A stretch of 64,000 nucleotides of DNA from Pseudarthrobacter sp. AL07 (GTDB lineage: Bacteria; Actinomycetota; Actinomycetes; Actinomycetales; Micrococcaceae). The translations under genes and the position numbers were made by a program. Positions 16,972 to 26,504 of this stretch are shown here, piece after piece. Position 1 is the first letter of the stretch, and each line of letters opens with the position of its first letter. The stretch spans positions 1 through 64,000 of the forward strand of contig NZ_JASBRB010000004.1 of NCBI RefSeq assembly GCF_029960665.1, in the 5' to 3' direction. A model generated the notes under the pieces. The model was given only the letters and a program-made list of their open reading frames with translations, was not told the DNA's origin and made no database searches.

Positions 16972-17748
16972 TCAGCGGTGGTTGAACCCGGGCTGGCGTT
17001 TCTCCGTGAACGCGGCCATGCCTTCTTTCTGGTCCTCGCTGGCGAAGAGCGAGTGGAAGATCCGGCGTTCGAACAGGACACCCTGGGCGAGTCCCGTTTC
17101 AAAGGCGGCGTTGACGGCTTCCTTCGCGAGCATCGCCACGGGCTTGGATTTGGACGCGATGACTTCCGCGGCCTTCAGGGCCTCCTCCACTACATCCGAG
17201 GCAGGTACCACGCGCGAGACAAGGCCCGAGCGTTCCGCTTCCTCGGCGCCGATGAAGCGCCCGGTGAGGATCATGTCCATGGCTCTGGCCTTGCCCACGG
17301 CCCGGGTGAGCCGCTGCGAACCGCCCATGCCCGGCAGCACGCCGAGGTTGATCTCCGGCTGGCCAAACTTGGCGTTGTCCCCGGCGATGATGAAATCGCA
17401 CATCATGGCCAGCTCGCAGCCGCCGCCCAGCGCGAAGCCGGACACCGCCGCGATGACAGGGATCCGCAGCCGCGTGAAGTCCTCCCAGCCCCGGAACCAG
17501 TCGGCGGCGTACATGTCCATGTAGCCCTGCGAGGCCATTTCCTTGATGTCGGCCCCGGCGGCGAACGCCTTGCCCGAGCCGGTGACCACCACCGCGCCCA
17601 CGCCGGGGTCGGCGTCCATGGCGGTGACGGCTGCCACGAGCTGGTCCATGGTGGCCTTGTCCAGGGCGTTGAGCGCCTCCGGCCGGTTGAGCGTGACCAG
17701 CCCTACCCGGCCGCGCTGTTCCACCAGGATGTTCGTGTATTCCGTCAT
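16972..17748 (-). CDS. Enoyl-CoA hydratase
   Basis: 258 residues of the crotonase superfamily; it hydrates 2-enoyl-CoA (methacrylyl-CoA in valine breakdown). The oxyanion-hole segments are [14 protein letters not shown] and [16 protein letters not shown], and the catalytic Glu region is [23 protein letters not shown] 17748 follows AAAGG; the frame is open further upstream but without family similarity. Last gene of the mmsA operon, 64 bp after mmsB. Confidence 0.92.
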   Translation of the reverse strand: MTEYTNILVEQRGRVGLVTLNRPEALNALDKATMDQLVAAVTAMDADPGVGAVVVTGSGKAFAAGADIKEMASQGYMDMYAADWFRGWEDFTRLRIPVIAAVSGFALGGGCELAMMCDFIIAGDNAKFGQPEINLGVLPGMGGSQRLTRAVGKARAMDMILTGRFIGAEEAERSGLVSRVVPASDVVEEALKAAEVIASKSKPVAMLAKEAVNAAFETGLAQGVLFERRIFHSLFASEDQKEGMAAFTEKRQPGFNHR

Positions 17749-17812
17749 GCTTGACCTTTCAGCTGTTCGTGGATGTTGCGTGCTGCGAGCGTTGCCGCTG
17801 CCGCTGATGGTG

Positions 17813-18727
17813 CTACTGCTGCGATTTGTCGCGGATATCCGTGATGATTCCGGAGAAGTCCCGGCCGGCTCCGCCTTCAGCGGCAAACGTATCGTAGATT
17901 TCCGAGGCGAGCGGTCCGAGCCGGGCGGCCACCCCCGTACTTTCCAGCGCATTCAGCGCGAGCCGCAGGTCCTTGGCCATCAGTGCCCCTGCGAAGCCAG
18001 GCTGGTAGTCACAGTTGGCGGGGCTGGTGGGGACCGGCCCCGGAACAGGGCAGTTGGTGGTGAGGGCCCAGCATTGTCCGGAGGCGTTGGAGGCGACGTC
18101 GAAGAGCGCCTGGTGCGTCAGGCCCAGCTTTTCACCCAGCACAAAGGCCTCGCTGACCGCGATCATGGAGACCCCCAGGATGAGGTTGTTGCAGATCTTC
18201 GCGGCCTGGCCGCCGCCGTGCCCGCCGCAGTGGACCACCCGCTTGCCCATTACCTCGAGCAGCTGCCGCACGGCCTCGAAGTCCGTCTCCTCGCCGCCCA
18301 CCATGAAAGTCAGCGTGCCGGCTTCCGCGCCCACCACGCCGCCGGAGACCGGGGCGTCCACTGCACGGTGGCCGGCCGCAATGGCGAGCGCGGAGGCTTC
18401 CCGCGCCTCGTCAACGTTGATGGTGGAGCAGTCCAGGAACATGGTGCCCGGCTTGGCTTCGGCGAGCAGGCCCGGCTGTCCTTCCGCGCCGCGGTAGGCG
18501 TCCAGCACGTGCTGGCCGCTGGGGAACATGGTCAGGACGACGTCGGCACCGGCGATGGCGTCCAGCGGACTGGCCGCTGTGGGGACGCCGTGGGTTTGGG
18601 CGGCGTCCAGGGCGGCGGGGACCACGTCGAAGCCCGCCACAGTGTAGCCGGCACGGACCAGGTTCACTGCCATGGGCCCGCCCATGTGGCCCAGGCCCAG
18701 GAAAGCGACAGTGGTTTGTTCAGGCAT
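17813..18727 (-). CDS. mmsB: 3-hydroxyisobutyrate dehydrogenase
   Basis: 304 residues. It oxidises 3-hydroxyisobutyrate to methylmalonate semialdehyde with NAD. The N-terminal Rossmann motif is [15 protein letters not shown]. The substrate motif is [16 protein letters not shown], and the catalytic Lys is in [15 protein letters not shown] later KDLRLAL segment is typical of the family. AAGGAG precedes the ATG. It overlaps the end of the hydrolase gene by 8 bp, so the pair is coupled. Confidence 0.94.
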   Translation of the reverse strand: MPEQTTVAFLGLGHMGGPMAVNLVRAGYTVAGFDVVPAALDAAQTHGVPTAASPLDAIAGADVVLTMFPSGQHVLDAYRGAEGQPGLLAEAKPGTMFLDCSTINVDEAREASALAIAAGHRAVDAPVSGGVVGAEAGTLTFMVGGEETDFEAVRQLLEVMGKRVVHCGGHGGGQAAKICNNLILGVSMIAVSEAFVLGEKLGLTHQALFDVASNASGQCWALTTNCPVPGPVPTSPANCDYQPGFAGALMAKDLRLALNALESTGVAARLGPLASEIYDTFAAEGGAGRDFSGIITDIRDKSQQ

Positions 18728-19799
18728 TGTCCGGCTCCTTTGTGTGCAGGTTGAGCTCCCGGTCACCCAGCGGCGCGAAGAACCGTTCCACGTCCGTCGC
18801 GTGCACCTCGTGCAGCGCGGCCGGCTTCCACTGCGGCGTGCGGTCCTTGTCCACCACCTGAGCGCGGATCCCTTCGCGGAAGTCTGGCGCAACCAGGAAC
18901 CGAAGACCTACCCGGTATTCCTGCGCCAGTGCTTCGTCCAGCGTCAGTCCCTTGGCGCGGCGAAGTGACTCCAGGGTCACCTTCACGGCCGTCGGCGACT
19001 TCGCCTCGATGGTGCTGGCAGCCTCGGTCGCCCCGTTCCCCTCCACGCCCGGCGTGCCATCCGGCGACGCATCCATGGTCCGCAGCCGCCGGACAATGTC
19101 CTCCACGTCTTCGCTGGCGTAGGCGGCATCGATCCAGCCGCGCTGCGCCTCCAACCCGGAGGGCGGCGGGTTCTGCGCAAAGCGTACGACGGCGGCTTCC
19201 ACAGTTTCGTGTTCGAGCGCGGCCGCCAGCTCCGGCAGGCTCCCCGCCGGGACAAAGTGGTCCGCGAGGCCCAGGAACAGCGCATCTGACCCGGTCAGGT
19301 GGGCCCCGGTCAGCGCCGCATGCGTGCCGGTCTCCCCGGGTGATTTCGCCAGCAGCCAGGTCCCGCCGACGTCGGGCACAAACCCGATGGTGGTCTCCGG
19401 CATCCCGGTCCGGGTCCGTTCGGTGACCACCCGTACCGAACCGTGCGCGGAGATTCCCACACCGCCACCCAGCACCAGGCCGTCCATCAAGGCCACATAG
19501 GGCTTGGGGTAGCGGGCAATCAAGGAGTTCAGCCGGTATTCGGCCTGCCAGAAGTCAGCCGTTTCCGTGCCGCCGCCAAGGATGTCCCGGTAGATCGCCA
19601 CAATGTCGCCCCCGGCGCAGAGGCCCCGCTCGCCGGCACCGCGCACCAGGAGGGTGGCCACGCCGTCGTCGTCCGCCCAGGCGGTGAGCTGGGCCAGCAT
19701 GGCGTCCACCATGCCCGCGTTCAGGGCGTTGACGGCCTTGGGCCGGTTGAGCGTGACGACGCCCAGGTGGCCGCGCTTCTCGAACAGAACCTCCGTCAT
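18720..19799 (-). CDS. 3-hydroxyisobutyryl-CoA hydrolase
   Basis: 359 residues, longer than plain hydratases and matching HIBCH-type members of the crotonase family, which release 3-hydroxyisobutyrate and CoA. Motifs: GLCAGGDIVAIYRD, VLGGGVGISAHGSVRVVTE, and MPETTIGFVPDVGGTWLL, where the Glu and Asp are the expected catalytic residues. A Pro/Asp-rich insert sits near residue 260. The ATG overlaps the mmsA stop by one base (TGATG). Its place between mmsA and mmsB supports the valine-pathway role. Confidence 0.9.
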   Translation of the reverse strand: MTEVLFEKRGHLGVVTLNRPKAVNALNAGMVDAMLAQLTAWADDDGVATLLVRGAGERGLCAGGDIVAIYRDILGGGTETADFWQAEYRLNSLIARYPKPYVALMDGLVLGGGVGISAHGSVRVVTERTRTGMPETTIGFVPDVGGTWLLAKSPGETGTHAALTGAHLTGSDALFLGLADHFVPAGSLPELAAALEHETVEAAVVRFAQNPPPSGLEAQRGWIDAAYASEDVEDIVRRLRTMDASPDGTPGVEGNGATEAASTIEAKSPTAVKVTLESLRRAKGLTLDEALAQEYRVGLRFLVAPDFREGIRAQVVDKDRTPQWKPAALHEVHATDVERFFAPLGDRELNLHTKEPDNA

Positions 19800-21298
19800 C
19801 AGCTGCCTTCCGGCATGATGAAGCTGGCGCCCTGGCGGATCCCGGACGGCCAACGTGTAGTGACCGTCTTGGTCTTGGTGTAGAAACGGAACGCGTCGGC
19901 GCCGTGCTGGTTCAGGTCGCCGAAACCGGACGCTTTCCAGCCGCCAAACGTGTAATAGGCGATGGGCACCGGGATGGGGACGTTGATGCCAACCATTCCC
20001 ACCTCCACCCGGCTGGCAAAGTCCCGGGCGGCGTCGCCATCGCGGGTGAAGATGGCCACACCGTTGCCGAATTCGTGCTCGGAGCACAGCCGGAGGGCTT
20101 CGTCGTAATCGGCGGCGCGGAGCACGCTCAGGACGGGCCCAAAGATTTCCTCTTTGTAGATCTTCATGTCCTTCGTGACGTGGTCGAAGAGCGTGGGTCC
20201 CACCCAGAAGCCGTCGTCGTAGCCGTCCACGGTGAGGCCGCGGCCGTCGGCCAGCAGGGTGGCGCCCTGGTCCACTCCGGATTGGATGTAGCCCTCGATC
20301 CGTTCCTTGGCACTCGCCGCCACCACCGGCCCGAAGTCCGAGTCCTTGTCCAGGCTGTGGCCTACCCTGAGGTGTTTGACGCGCTCGGCCAGCTTGGCCA
20401 CGAGCGCGTCCGCGGTCTTCTCCCCCACCGGGACAGCCACGGAAATGGCCATGCAGCGCTCGCCGGCGGAGCCGAAGCCTGCGCCGATCAGGGCGTCTGC
20501 GGCCATGTCCAGGTCCGCGTCCGGCATGATGACCATGTGGTTCTTGGCCCCGCCGAAGCACTGGGCGCGCTTCCCGTGGGCGGCAGCGGTGGCGTAGATG
20601 TACTGGGCGATGGGCGTCGAACCCACAAAGCCGATGGCCTTCACGCGCGGGTCCTCCAGCAGCGCGTCAACTGCTTCCTTGCCCCCGTTGACCACGTTGA
20701 ACACCCCGTCCGGCAGCCCGGCCTCGGTGAAGAGTTCGGCCAGGCGCAGCGGAACCGAGGGGTCCCGCTCGGAGGGCTTGAGGATGAACGCGTTGCCGGC
20801 GGCGAGGGCCGGGCCGGACTTCCACAGGGGGATCATGGCGGGGAAGTTGAACGGGGTGATGCCCGCGACCACGCCGAGTGGCTGGCGCAGTGAGTGAACG
20901 TCGATGCCTGCGCCGGCGTCGTCGGAGAACTCGCCTTTGAGCAGGTGCGGGGCGCCCGCCGCGAACTCCACCACTTCAATGCCGCGCTGGATATCGCCCT
21001 TGGAATCGGCGAACGTCTTCCCGTGCTCGGAGGACAGGAGCGTGGCGAGTTCGTCCATGTTCTCGTTGACGAGGTCAACAAACTTAAGCAGGATCCGGCC
21101 GCGGCGCTGCGGGTTCATGGCGCCCCACTGGACCTGCGCTTTCTCCGCGGCGGCCACCACGTTCCGGACCTCCTCTCCGCTGGCGAGGGGCAGTCGCGCC
21201 TGCACTTGGCCCGTGCAGGGGTCAAAAATGTCGCTGAAGCGGCCAGAGGTCCCCGTCACCCGTTGGCCGTCTACGTAATGGGATAGTTCGCGCACCAT
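19799..21298 (-). CDS. mmsA: Methylmalonate-semialdehyde dehydrogenase (CoA-acylating)
   Basis: 499 residues of the aldehyde dehydrogenase superfamily. It turns methylmalonate semialdehyde into propionyl-CoA with NAD and CoA. Motifs: TPFNFPAMIPLWK (cofactor side), FVGSTPIAQYIY, GAKNHMVIMPDAD, and GFGSAGERCMAIS with the catalytic Cys in GERCM, the pattern for this subfamily. First gene of a four-gene operon. A TATATT box (complement of 21344-21349) lies about 45 bp upstream, and GGAG precedes the ATG. Confidence 0.95.
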   Translation of the reverse strand: MVRELSHYVDGQRVTGTSGRFSDIFDPCTGQVQARLPLASGEEVRNVVAAAEKAQVQWGAMNPQRRGRILLKFVDLVNENMDELATLLSSEHGKTFADSKGDIQRGIEVVEFAAGAPHLLKGEFSDDAGAGIDVHSLRQPLGVVAGITPFNFPAMIPLWKSGPALAAGNAFILKPSERDPSVPLRLAELFTEAGLPDGVFNVVNGGKEAVDALLEDPRVKAIGFVGSTPIAQYIYATAAAHGKRAQCFGGAKNHMVIMPDADLDMAADALIGAGFGSAGERCMAISVAVPVGEKTADALVAKLAERVKHLRVGHSLDKDSDFGPVVAASAKERIEGYIQSGVDQGATLLADGRGLTVDGYDDGFWVGPTLFDHVTKDMKIYKEEIFGPVLSVLRAADYDEALRLCSEHEFGNGVAIFTRDGDAARDFASRVEVGMVGINVPIPVPIAYYTFGGWKASGFGDLNQHGADAFRFYTKTKTVTTRWPSGIRQGASFIMPEGS

Positions 21299-21452
21299 GA
21301 TGCAATGCTCCTTCGCATGTGATCCAGGTCATCTCTGTAAGCGAATATACTCGGACTTCCTACTAAATTCCAGACCGCCCAGTCGGGCCGGAACCGACCG
21401 CGCCCGCGCCGCGGCAACGCCTCCGGGCAACAAGTTCGGTAAGTTAGGGACT

Positions 21453-22259
21453 GTGAAGATTGCTACCTGGAATGTGAACTCCCTCCGTGCCCGCGCCGAC
21501 CGCGTGGAGGCCTGGCTGCAGCGCAGCGACTGCGACGTGCTGGCGATCCAGGAGACCAAATGCAAGGACGAAAACTTCCCGTGGGAACTGTTCGAACGCA
21601 TGGGCTACGAGGTGGCCCACTTCGGTGTTAGCCAGTGGAACGGGGTTGCCATCGCGTCCCGGGTTGGCCTGGAAGACGTGGAGCGCACGTTCCTGGACCA
21701 ACCTCCGTTCGGGAAGGAAGGCAAGGACCCCGTCCAGGAGGCCCGCGCGATGGCTGCCACGTGCGGCGGCGTCAGGATCTGGAGCCTCTACGTGCCCAAC
21801 GGCCGCTCCCTGGACGACGAACACATGCCGTACAAACTCAAATGGCTCGAATCCCTCAAGGACCACGCCCAGGGCCTGGTCGCCGCTGATCCCAACGCCC
21901 AGGTTGCGCTCATGGGCGACTGGAACATCGCGCCCCTGGATGAGGACGTCTGGGACATCGACCTGTTCCTGTCCCAGGGCCATACCCACGTCAGCCCGCC
22001 GGAGCGCGCAGCTTTTCACGCTTTCGCAGAGGCCGGGTTCACCGACGTGGCCCGCCAGTACACGCCCGGTCCCGGCGTGTACACCTACTGGGATTACACC
22101 CAGCTGCGCTTCCCCAAAAAGGAGGGCATGCGCATTGACTTTGTCCTAGGCTCGCCCGCCTTGGCGGCCCGCGTCACCGGCGCATCGATCGACCGCGAGG
22201 AACGCAAGGGCAAGGGCGCCTCGGACCACGCCCCTGTCCTGGTGGATCTGGCCGACTAA
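21453..22259 (+). CDS. xthA: Exodeoxyribonuclease III / AP endonuclease
   Basis: 268 residues of the EEP nuclease family; it repairs abasic sites and has 3'-5' exonuclease activity. Motifs in order: MKIATWNVNSLRARADRV, LAIQETKCKDENFP (metal-binding Glu), the Tyr of SLYVPNGRS, MGDWNIAP (Asp, Asn), and the C-terminal SDHAPVLVDL (Asp-His). The frame is open far upstream, but GTG 21453 begins the family's fixed start MKIATWN. TAAGTT ends 7 nt before it, which suggests a leaderless transcript. Confidence 0.95.
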   Translation: MKIATWNVNSLRARADRVEAWLQRSDCDVLAIQETKCKDENFPWELFERMGYEVAHFGVSQWNGVAIASRVGLEDVERTFLDQPPFGKEGKDPVQEARAMAATCGGVRIWSLYVPNGRSLDDEHMPYKLKWLESLKDHAQGLVAADPNAQVALMGDWNIAPLDEDVWDIDLFLSQGHTHVSPPERAAFHAFAEAGFTDVARQYTPGPGVYTYWDYTQLRFPKKEGMRIDFVLGSPALAARVTGASIDREERKGKGASDHAPVLVDLAD

Positions 22260-22293
22260 TGGCTGCAGCCGGCTCCCCGGAAGGGAGACTGCA

Positions 22294-23265
22294 ATGACGG
22301 GAAACCTCTACCGGGGCCAGGCCGGCCTGCCGTTCTCCTCCACCCTGCGCGTCTACGAACCGCTGGACGCCTTCCCGGAAGGACAACGGGACGCCATCCG
22401 GACCGCCGGAGCCCGCACGGCCTCCCGGGCCGCCGTCGAAAACGCCGAACTATTGGCCTCGCTGGGCAGGATCACACGCTCCGGAGGGGACCCGTTCCCC
22501 ACCGGGCGGACGGACCTGGTCCGGGTCACCAGCGTTCCCGGCGTCCCCCCGGGGCGGGCCCCGCAGTCAGGAACGTCCGGCGCCGGTGCTGCGGCCGGCC
22601 CGGGTGCCGAAACCGGCGTGGGTACCGGGACAGGTGCTGCCGCCGGGCCTGACACTGGGGACGCCGGGCGCGTACTCCTGTACTGCCCCAGCCAGCTGGT
22701 CCTGCGGGCAGGCCTCGCCGCCAATGCCCTCATGGAAGGCATCCACGGCCCGCTGGCCGAGATGCTGATTCCAGAGGAGCAGCGAGACAAACACCAGGAA
22801 CGCATTGACCACGTCAAGGTACGGGACGGCGCCATCCGCGTGCATACGCGCGCCTCCACCTGGGGTATCCCTTTCAGCTGGTTCTCGCTGTTTATGGAAG
22901 GCGACCATAAGGACGTAGTGGAATCAGGCGGCCGCATCCTAACCGTCAGGGTGTGGGCTCCCATCACCGAGGCCATGGAGCGCGCACGGTACGCCGTGGC
23001 CCACTTGGCGCTGGCCGCCCCGGACCTGGACATGCTGGACGACCTCGCACAGCTAACCGAATGGCTGGAGCTGTTCCACGTCAATTCCATGGTGGAACTC
23101 GACTACGGTGCTGTGGCGGACAAGGTCTACCCTGACGAGTCGCCCATGGACATCCGGCTGGGCATCGAATGCCTGGCGGAGGGCGACATGACGGGCGCCG
23201 CCGCAGCCTACCGCAGGCTGGCTTCCCGCTGGATTCCCATCCGGCAACTCGCCCGCGCGTCCTGA
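22294..23265 (+). CDS. Conserved actinobacterial hypothetical protein
   Basis: 323 residues; I do not recognise a named family. The N-terminal block FSSTLRVYEPLDAFPEGQRD and the C-terminal block look conserved. Between them, at about residues 90-125, is a Gly/Ala/Thr-rich low-complexity stretch, probably a flexible linker. No signal peptide or membrane segment is visible. The distal half is helical and acidic (TEWLELFHVNSMVELDYGA). The ATG at 22294 has a GAAGGGAGA site. It begins 34 bp after xthA on the same strand. Confidence 0.7.
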   Translation: MTGNLYRGQAGLPFSSTLRVYEPLDAFPEGQRDAIRTAGARTASRAAVENAELLASLGRITRSGGDPFPTGRTDLVRVTSVPGVPPGRAPQSGTSGAGAAAGPGAETGVGTGTGAAAGPDTGDAGRVLLYCPSQLVLRAGLAANALMEGIHGPLAEMLIPEEQRDKHQERIDHVKVRDGAIRVHTRASTWGIPFSWFSLFMEGDHKDVVESGGRILTVRVWAPITEAMERARYAVAHLALAAPDLDMLDDLAQLTEWLELFHVNSMVELDYGAVADKVYPDESPMDIRLGIECLAEGDMTGAAAAYRRLASRWIPIRQLARAS

Positions 23266-23303
23266 GTACTGCTTTCCTGGCTGGGATGCCCCGCCACGGC
23301 TCT

Positions 23304-24368
23304 TCAGGAAGGAGGCGGCGCCGTCGTCCGCCTGACGATGAGTCGGTGGGGCGCGAGGGCGGACTGAACCGCCCCGACCGTGCCGTCCAGTTCGTCAAGG
23401 AGCATTTTGGTGGCCAGCTCGGCCTGCTCGTCAGGCCGCTGACCCACCGTGGTCAGGCCCATCGCATCGGCAAAATCGTGGTCATCGATCCCCACCACGG
23501 AGAGCTCCTGAGGCACGCGGACGCCCGCCCTGCTGGCTTCGAAGATGACCCCCATGGCCATCTCGTCGGAGGCGCAGAAGATGGCGCTGGGCTTCGGGCC
23601 GGGCGCGGCCCAGAGGCGCCGGAACGCTTCCTGGCCGCTGCGGACCGTAAAGTCTCCCCACTCATCCCATTCGGGCCGGACCGGTAGTCCTGCCGCAGCC
23701 ATCACGTCCTTGAAGGCCAGGATCCGCACGCGGGGAACATCGAAGTTCAGATCCGTTTCGTCGTCGCCGTGCAGCAGGGCAATGTCCCTGTGGCCGAGAT
23801 CGATCAGGTGCCTGACGGCCGTGGAAGCGGCAGCGTAGTCGTCGATGCCGATGTACGCGCACTCTTCGACATGGCCGCCCACCACGATCAGCGGGATGTC
23901 AATCTTCTGGAGATGGTCCAGTTCCTCGTGGCTGAGCGCCATACAAAGGACAAGCAAGGCGTCAATCTGCTTGTAAACCATGGTTTTGCTGAACAGACGT
24001 TCGCGGTTACTTCCGTGACCGCCCAGGTTGAAGAGGGAAAGGTTGTAGTGGCGGGAGTGAAGTTCGCGGTCCGCGCCCTCAATGGCCTTGGAGAAGAACC
24101 AGCGGCTCACGAACGGGGCCAGGACGCCAATGGTCTTGGTGCGGCCGGTGGCCAGTCCGGACGCCGAGGACGACGCGACATAACCCAAAGCACCCGCCAC
24201 CTCGAGAATCTTTTCCCGGGTGGCGGGCGAAACCCTGGGCAGACCGCGCACGGCCCGGGAAACGGTGGCGGTTGATACGCCGGCGGCCGCGGCCACGTCC
24301 TCAATGCTGACGCCGCTGTGGCCACCCCGTTGAGACCTCTCAGCCATGCGCGCCACCGTTCCCCTCAT
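23304..24368 (-). CDS. LacI-family sugar-responsive regulator
   Basis: About 354 residues. The helix-turn-helix VSIEDVAAAAGVSTATVSRAV is followed by the LacI hinge (TREKILEVAGALGYV) and a periplasmic-binding-like domain that starts KTIGVLAPFVSRWFF and ends SVVGIDDHDFADAMGLTTVGQ. It is co-directional with and 105 bp downstream of the sugar ABC permeases, and a LacI-type operator sits in that operon's promoter, so it most likely represses the importer until a glucoside is present. The start may be ATG 24368 (TAAAGT lies 8 nt upstream) or ATG 24347. Confidence 0.9.
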   Translation of the reverse strand: MRGTVARMAERSQRGGHSGVSIEDVAAAAGVSTATVSRAVRGLPRVSPATREKILEVAGALGYVASSSASGLATGRTKTIGVLAPFVSRWFFSKAIEGADRELHSRHYNLSLFNLGGHGSNRERLFSKTMVYKQIDALLVLCMALSHEELDHLQKIDIPLIVVGGHVEECAYIGIDDYAAASTAVRHLIDLGHRDIALLHGDDETDLNFDVPRVRILAFKDVMAAAGLPVRPEWDEWGDFTVRSGQEAFRRLWAAPGPKPSAIFCASDEMAMGVIFEASRAGVRVPQELSVVGIDDHDFADAMGLTTVGQRPDEQAELATKMLLDELDGTVGAVQSALAPHRLIVRRTTAPPPS

Positions 24369-24472
24369 GGGTTCAAACTTTAATATCCGCTATGCATTTG
24401 CCCCCGAGCCATGCTAGGCTCCGGGCCGCCCGACGTCACAGTGTTACCCTGTCTGCCTCCCCTTGCGCCCGG

Positions 24473-25450
24473 TCAGCCCTTGAGGCCGCCGGCCAGGAGC
24501 CCACGGACAAAGTAGCGCTGCAGGCCGAAGAACACAGCCAGCGGCACAATGATCGACACGAACGCGGCCGCAGGGTTCAGGTAGTCCTTGTTTCCACGGG
24601 TACCTGAGATCTCAGCGAGCCGTTGGGTGATCGGTGCTACATCGGCTGTTCCACCGGAGAAAACCAAAGCCACGAGCAGGTCATTCCAGACCCACAGGAA
24701 CTGGAAGATGGCCAACGATGCCAAAGCCGGCACAGACAACGGCAGGATGATCCGCCAGAAAATCGTGGTGTGGTCCGCCCCGTCCACCTTCGCGGCCTCG
24801 ATAACTTCGCCCGGGATTTCCGAGATGAAGTTATGCAGCAGGAAGATGCCCAACGGCAGCCCGAACATCGTGTGGGCAATCCAGAGCTGGGTATAGGACC
24901 CGGGCGGAATCTGGAGCACCTGGGTGAACAGCGTTAGCAGTGGGATGAGGGCCATTTGCAGCGGGATGATCTGCAACGCGAAAACGATAATGAACGCCCA
25001 TTCGCGGCCCTTGAAGTTGCCCCATGCGAACATGTAGGCCGCCATGGAGGCGAGCACCAGGACAAAGACGGTGACCGGGATGACGATTGCCAGGGAGTTG
25101 ACGAAGTACTGCGAAAGGTTTGCAGACTGCGATCCTGCCGCTGCCGTGACATCAACGTAATTCTTGAACGTGAAATCCCAGTCCGCAAAAAAGTTCCACC
25201 AGCCATCCGAACGCGGTCCCACCTGCTTGGCCGCAGGACGGATGGAGGACACCAGGAGGCCGAACGTGGGCACGGTCCAGATCGTCGCAATAATCACGGC
25301 GGCCGCGGTGGCCCACCGTGAGGTCAGCTTGGTCTTGACCCGCCGCATGATCGGCGCGGAATCCTCCGGCGTCGCGGGACGGGCCTTGTCTTTGCGTGTC
25401 TGGGTGCGGGAAGTGTTGGCCGCCTCATCCGGCGCTGGCATGACGGTCAT
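24473..25450 (-). CDS. Sugar ABC transporter permease (MalG/AglG type)
   Basis: 325 residues, six expected membrane segments. A charged N-terminal tail of about 45 residues comes first. The ATPase-docking EAA loop is EVIEAAKVDGADHTTIFWRIILPL, written here as two parts EVIEAAKVDGAD and FWRIILPLS. It ends LQRYFVRGLLAGGLKG, a typical MalG-type tail. It overlaps the MalF-type gene by 4 bp (ATGA). No ATPase gene is in the cluster; such systems in Actinobacteria usually share an MsiK-type ATPase coded elsewhere. Confidence 0.92.
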   Translation of the reverse strand: MTVMPAPDEAANTSRTQTRKDKARPATPEDSAPIMRRVKTKLTSRWATAAAVIIATIWTVPTFGLLVSSIRPAAKQVGPRSDGWWNFFADWDFTFKNYVDVTAAAGSQSANLSQYFVNSLAIVIPVTVFVLVLASMAAYMFAWGNFKGREWAFIIVFALQIIPLQMALIPLLTLFTQVLQIPPGSYTQLWIAHTMFGLPLGIFLLHNFISEIPGEVIEAAKVDGADHTTIFWRIILPLSVPALASLAIFQFLWVWNDLLVALVFSGGTADVAPITQRLAEISGTRGNKDYLNPAAAFVSIIVPLAVFFGLQRYFVRGLLAGGLKG

Positions 25451-26412
25451 CGGATTTCCCTTTGCTGACGGAGTACGCGGGCGTTGTAGACCACGATTGG
25501 CAGGACGAGGAGGAACAGGATAAGGGCAAGCGCTGCGCCCCTGCCCGGTTCGCCGGCACGGAAGGCTTGCGTGTACATCTCGTTGGCGACCACTGAGGTG
25601 TCATAGTTGCCCGCCGTCATGGTGCGGACAATGTCGAAGACCTTCAGCGTGGCTATGGTGATGGTCGTCAGCACCACGACCAAAGAGCCCCGAATACCGG
25701 GAACGGTCACGTTGCGGAACTGCTCCCATGCATTGGCGCCGTCGAGGCGCGCTGCCTCAACCAGTTCCATGGGCACGCCCTTGATGGCAGCCGAGAGAAT
25801 CACCATGGCAAAGCCTGTCTGGATCCAGACCATCACGATGATGAGGAAGATGGTGTTTTCCGGGGCATCCAGGAGGAACTGCTTGGGATCCATTCCCAGC
25901 ATTACCCGCAGGGCGTTAATAACGCCTGTCTGTTCGATGCCGGGGCCGCGGTAATCGTACACGAGCTTCCAGATGATGCCGGCGCCAACGAATGAGATGG
26001 CCATCGGCATAAAGACCAGTGCTTTAAGCACCTTTTCGCCGCGGGCTTTGTCGATGAACACCGCGTAAGCGAGGCCGAAACCGGTGGAAAGCAACGGCAC
26101 CAGAACCGTCCAAATAACGGTGTTGCGCAGCGTAACCAGTGCCTCAGGCTGCGTAAACATCCAGACGAAGTTATCGGCTCCATTTGGCTGTCCGGAGGCG
26201 TTCGTGAACGCCAGGATCGATGTTTGCACGGCCGGATAAACCAGGCCGACCAGCATCAAAATCACCGCTGGCGCCAGAAAGCCAACGATCGTCAGTCTGT
26301 CTTTAACTGATTTGGGAGCCCTGTCCACAATCAGCATGATCAGCCCAATTAGTGCGGCGAATACCGCCAAGGCGATAAAAACTTGAAGAAACTTTCCTCC
26401 AAGAAACTCCAT
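25447..26412 (-). CDS. Sugar ABC transporter permease (MalF/AglF type)
   Basis: 321 residues; membrane segments begin at residue 10 or so (FLQVFIALAVFAALIGLIML). The EAA loop is MELVEAARLDGANAWEQF, and FMPMAISFVGAGIIWKLVYD resembles alpha-glucoside permeases (AglF). ATG 26412 follows GGAGG with 7-nt spacing; the frame is open to 26460, but that stretch runs into a hairpin. The gene sits 92 bp after the binding-protein gene, with a stable hairpin in the gap. Confidence 0.92.
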   Translation of the reverse strand: MEFLGGKFLQVFIALAVFAALIGLIMLIVDRAPKSVKDRLTIVGFLAPAVILMLVGLVYPAVQTSILAFTNASGQPNGADNFVWMFTQPEALVTLRNTVIWTVLVPLLSTGFGLAYAVFIDKARGEKVLKALVFMPMAISFVGAGIIWKLVYDYRGPGIEQTGVINALRVMLGMDPKQFLLDAPENTIFLIIVMVWIQTGFAMVILSAAIKGVPMELVEAARLDGANAWEQFRNVTVPGIRGSLVVVLTTITIATLKVFDIVRTMTAGNYDTSVVANEMYTQAFRAGEPGRGAALALILFLLVLPIVVYNARVLRQQREIR

Positions 26413-26457
26413 TGCCCAACCTCCGTGGTGTGCGTGGATCAATTCGTTCAGGATCAC

Positions 26458-26496
26458 CATTGCGCCCTTGGGACTTGTTGTCCCAAGGGCGCAATG
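26458..26496 (-). promoter_or_regulatory. Intra-operon hairpin after the sugar-binding-protein gene
   Basis: A 17-bp perfect stem (26458-26474 with 26480-26496) closes a 5-nt loop. No T-run follows. It sits between the binding-protein stop and the first permease. Such hairpins commonly protect the upstream message and lower downstream expression. Confidence 0.75.
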
Positions 26497-26504
26497 TGAG
26501 GAGG

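Noticed and set aside
19800..20561. Long frame joining part of mmsA antiphase to the hydrolase gene
   Set aside because: The front part is out of frame with mmsA and Arg/Gly/Pro-rich; the hydrolase starts at its own ATG 19799.
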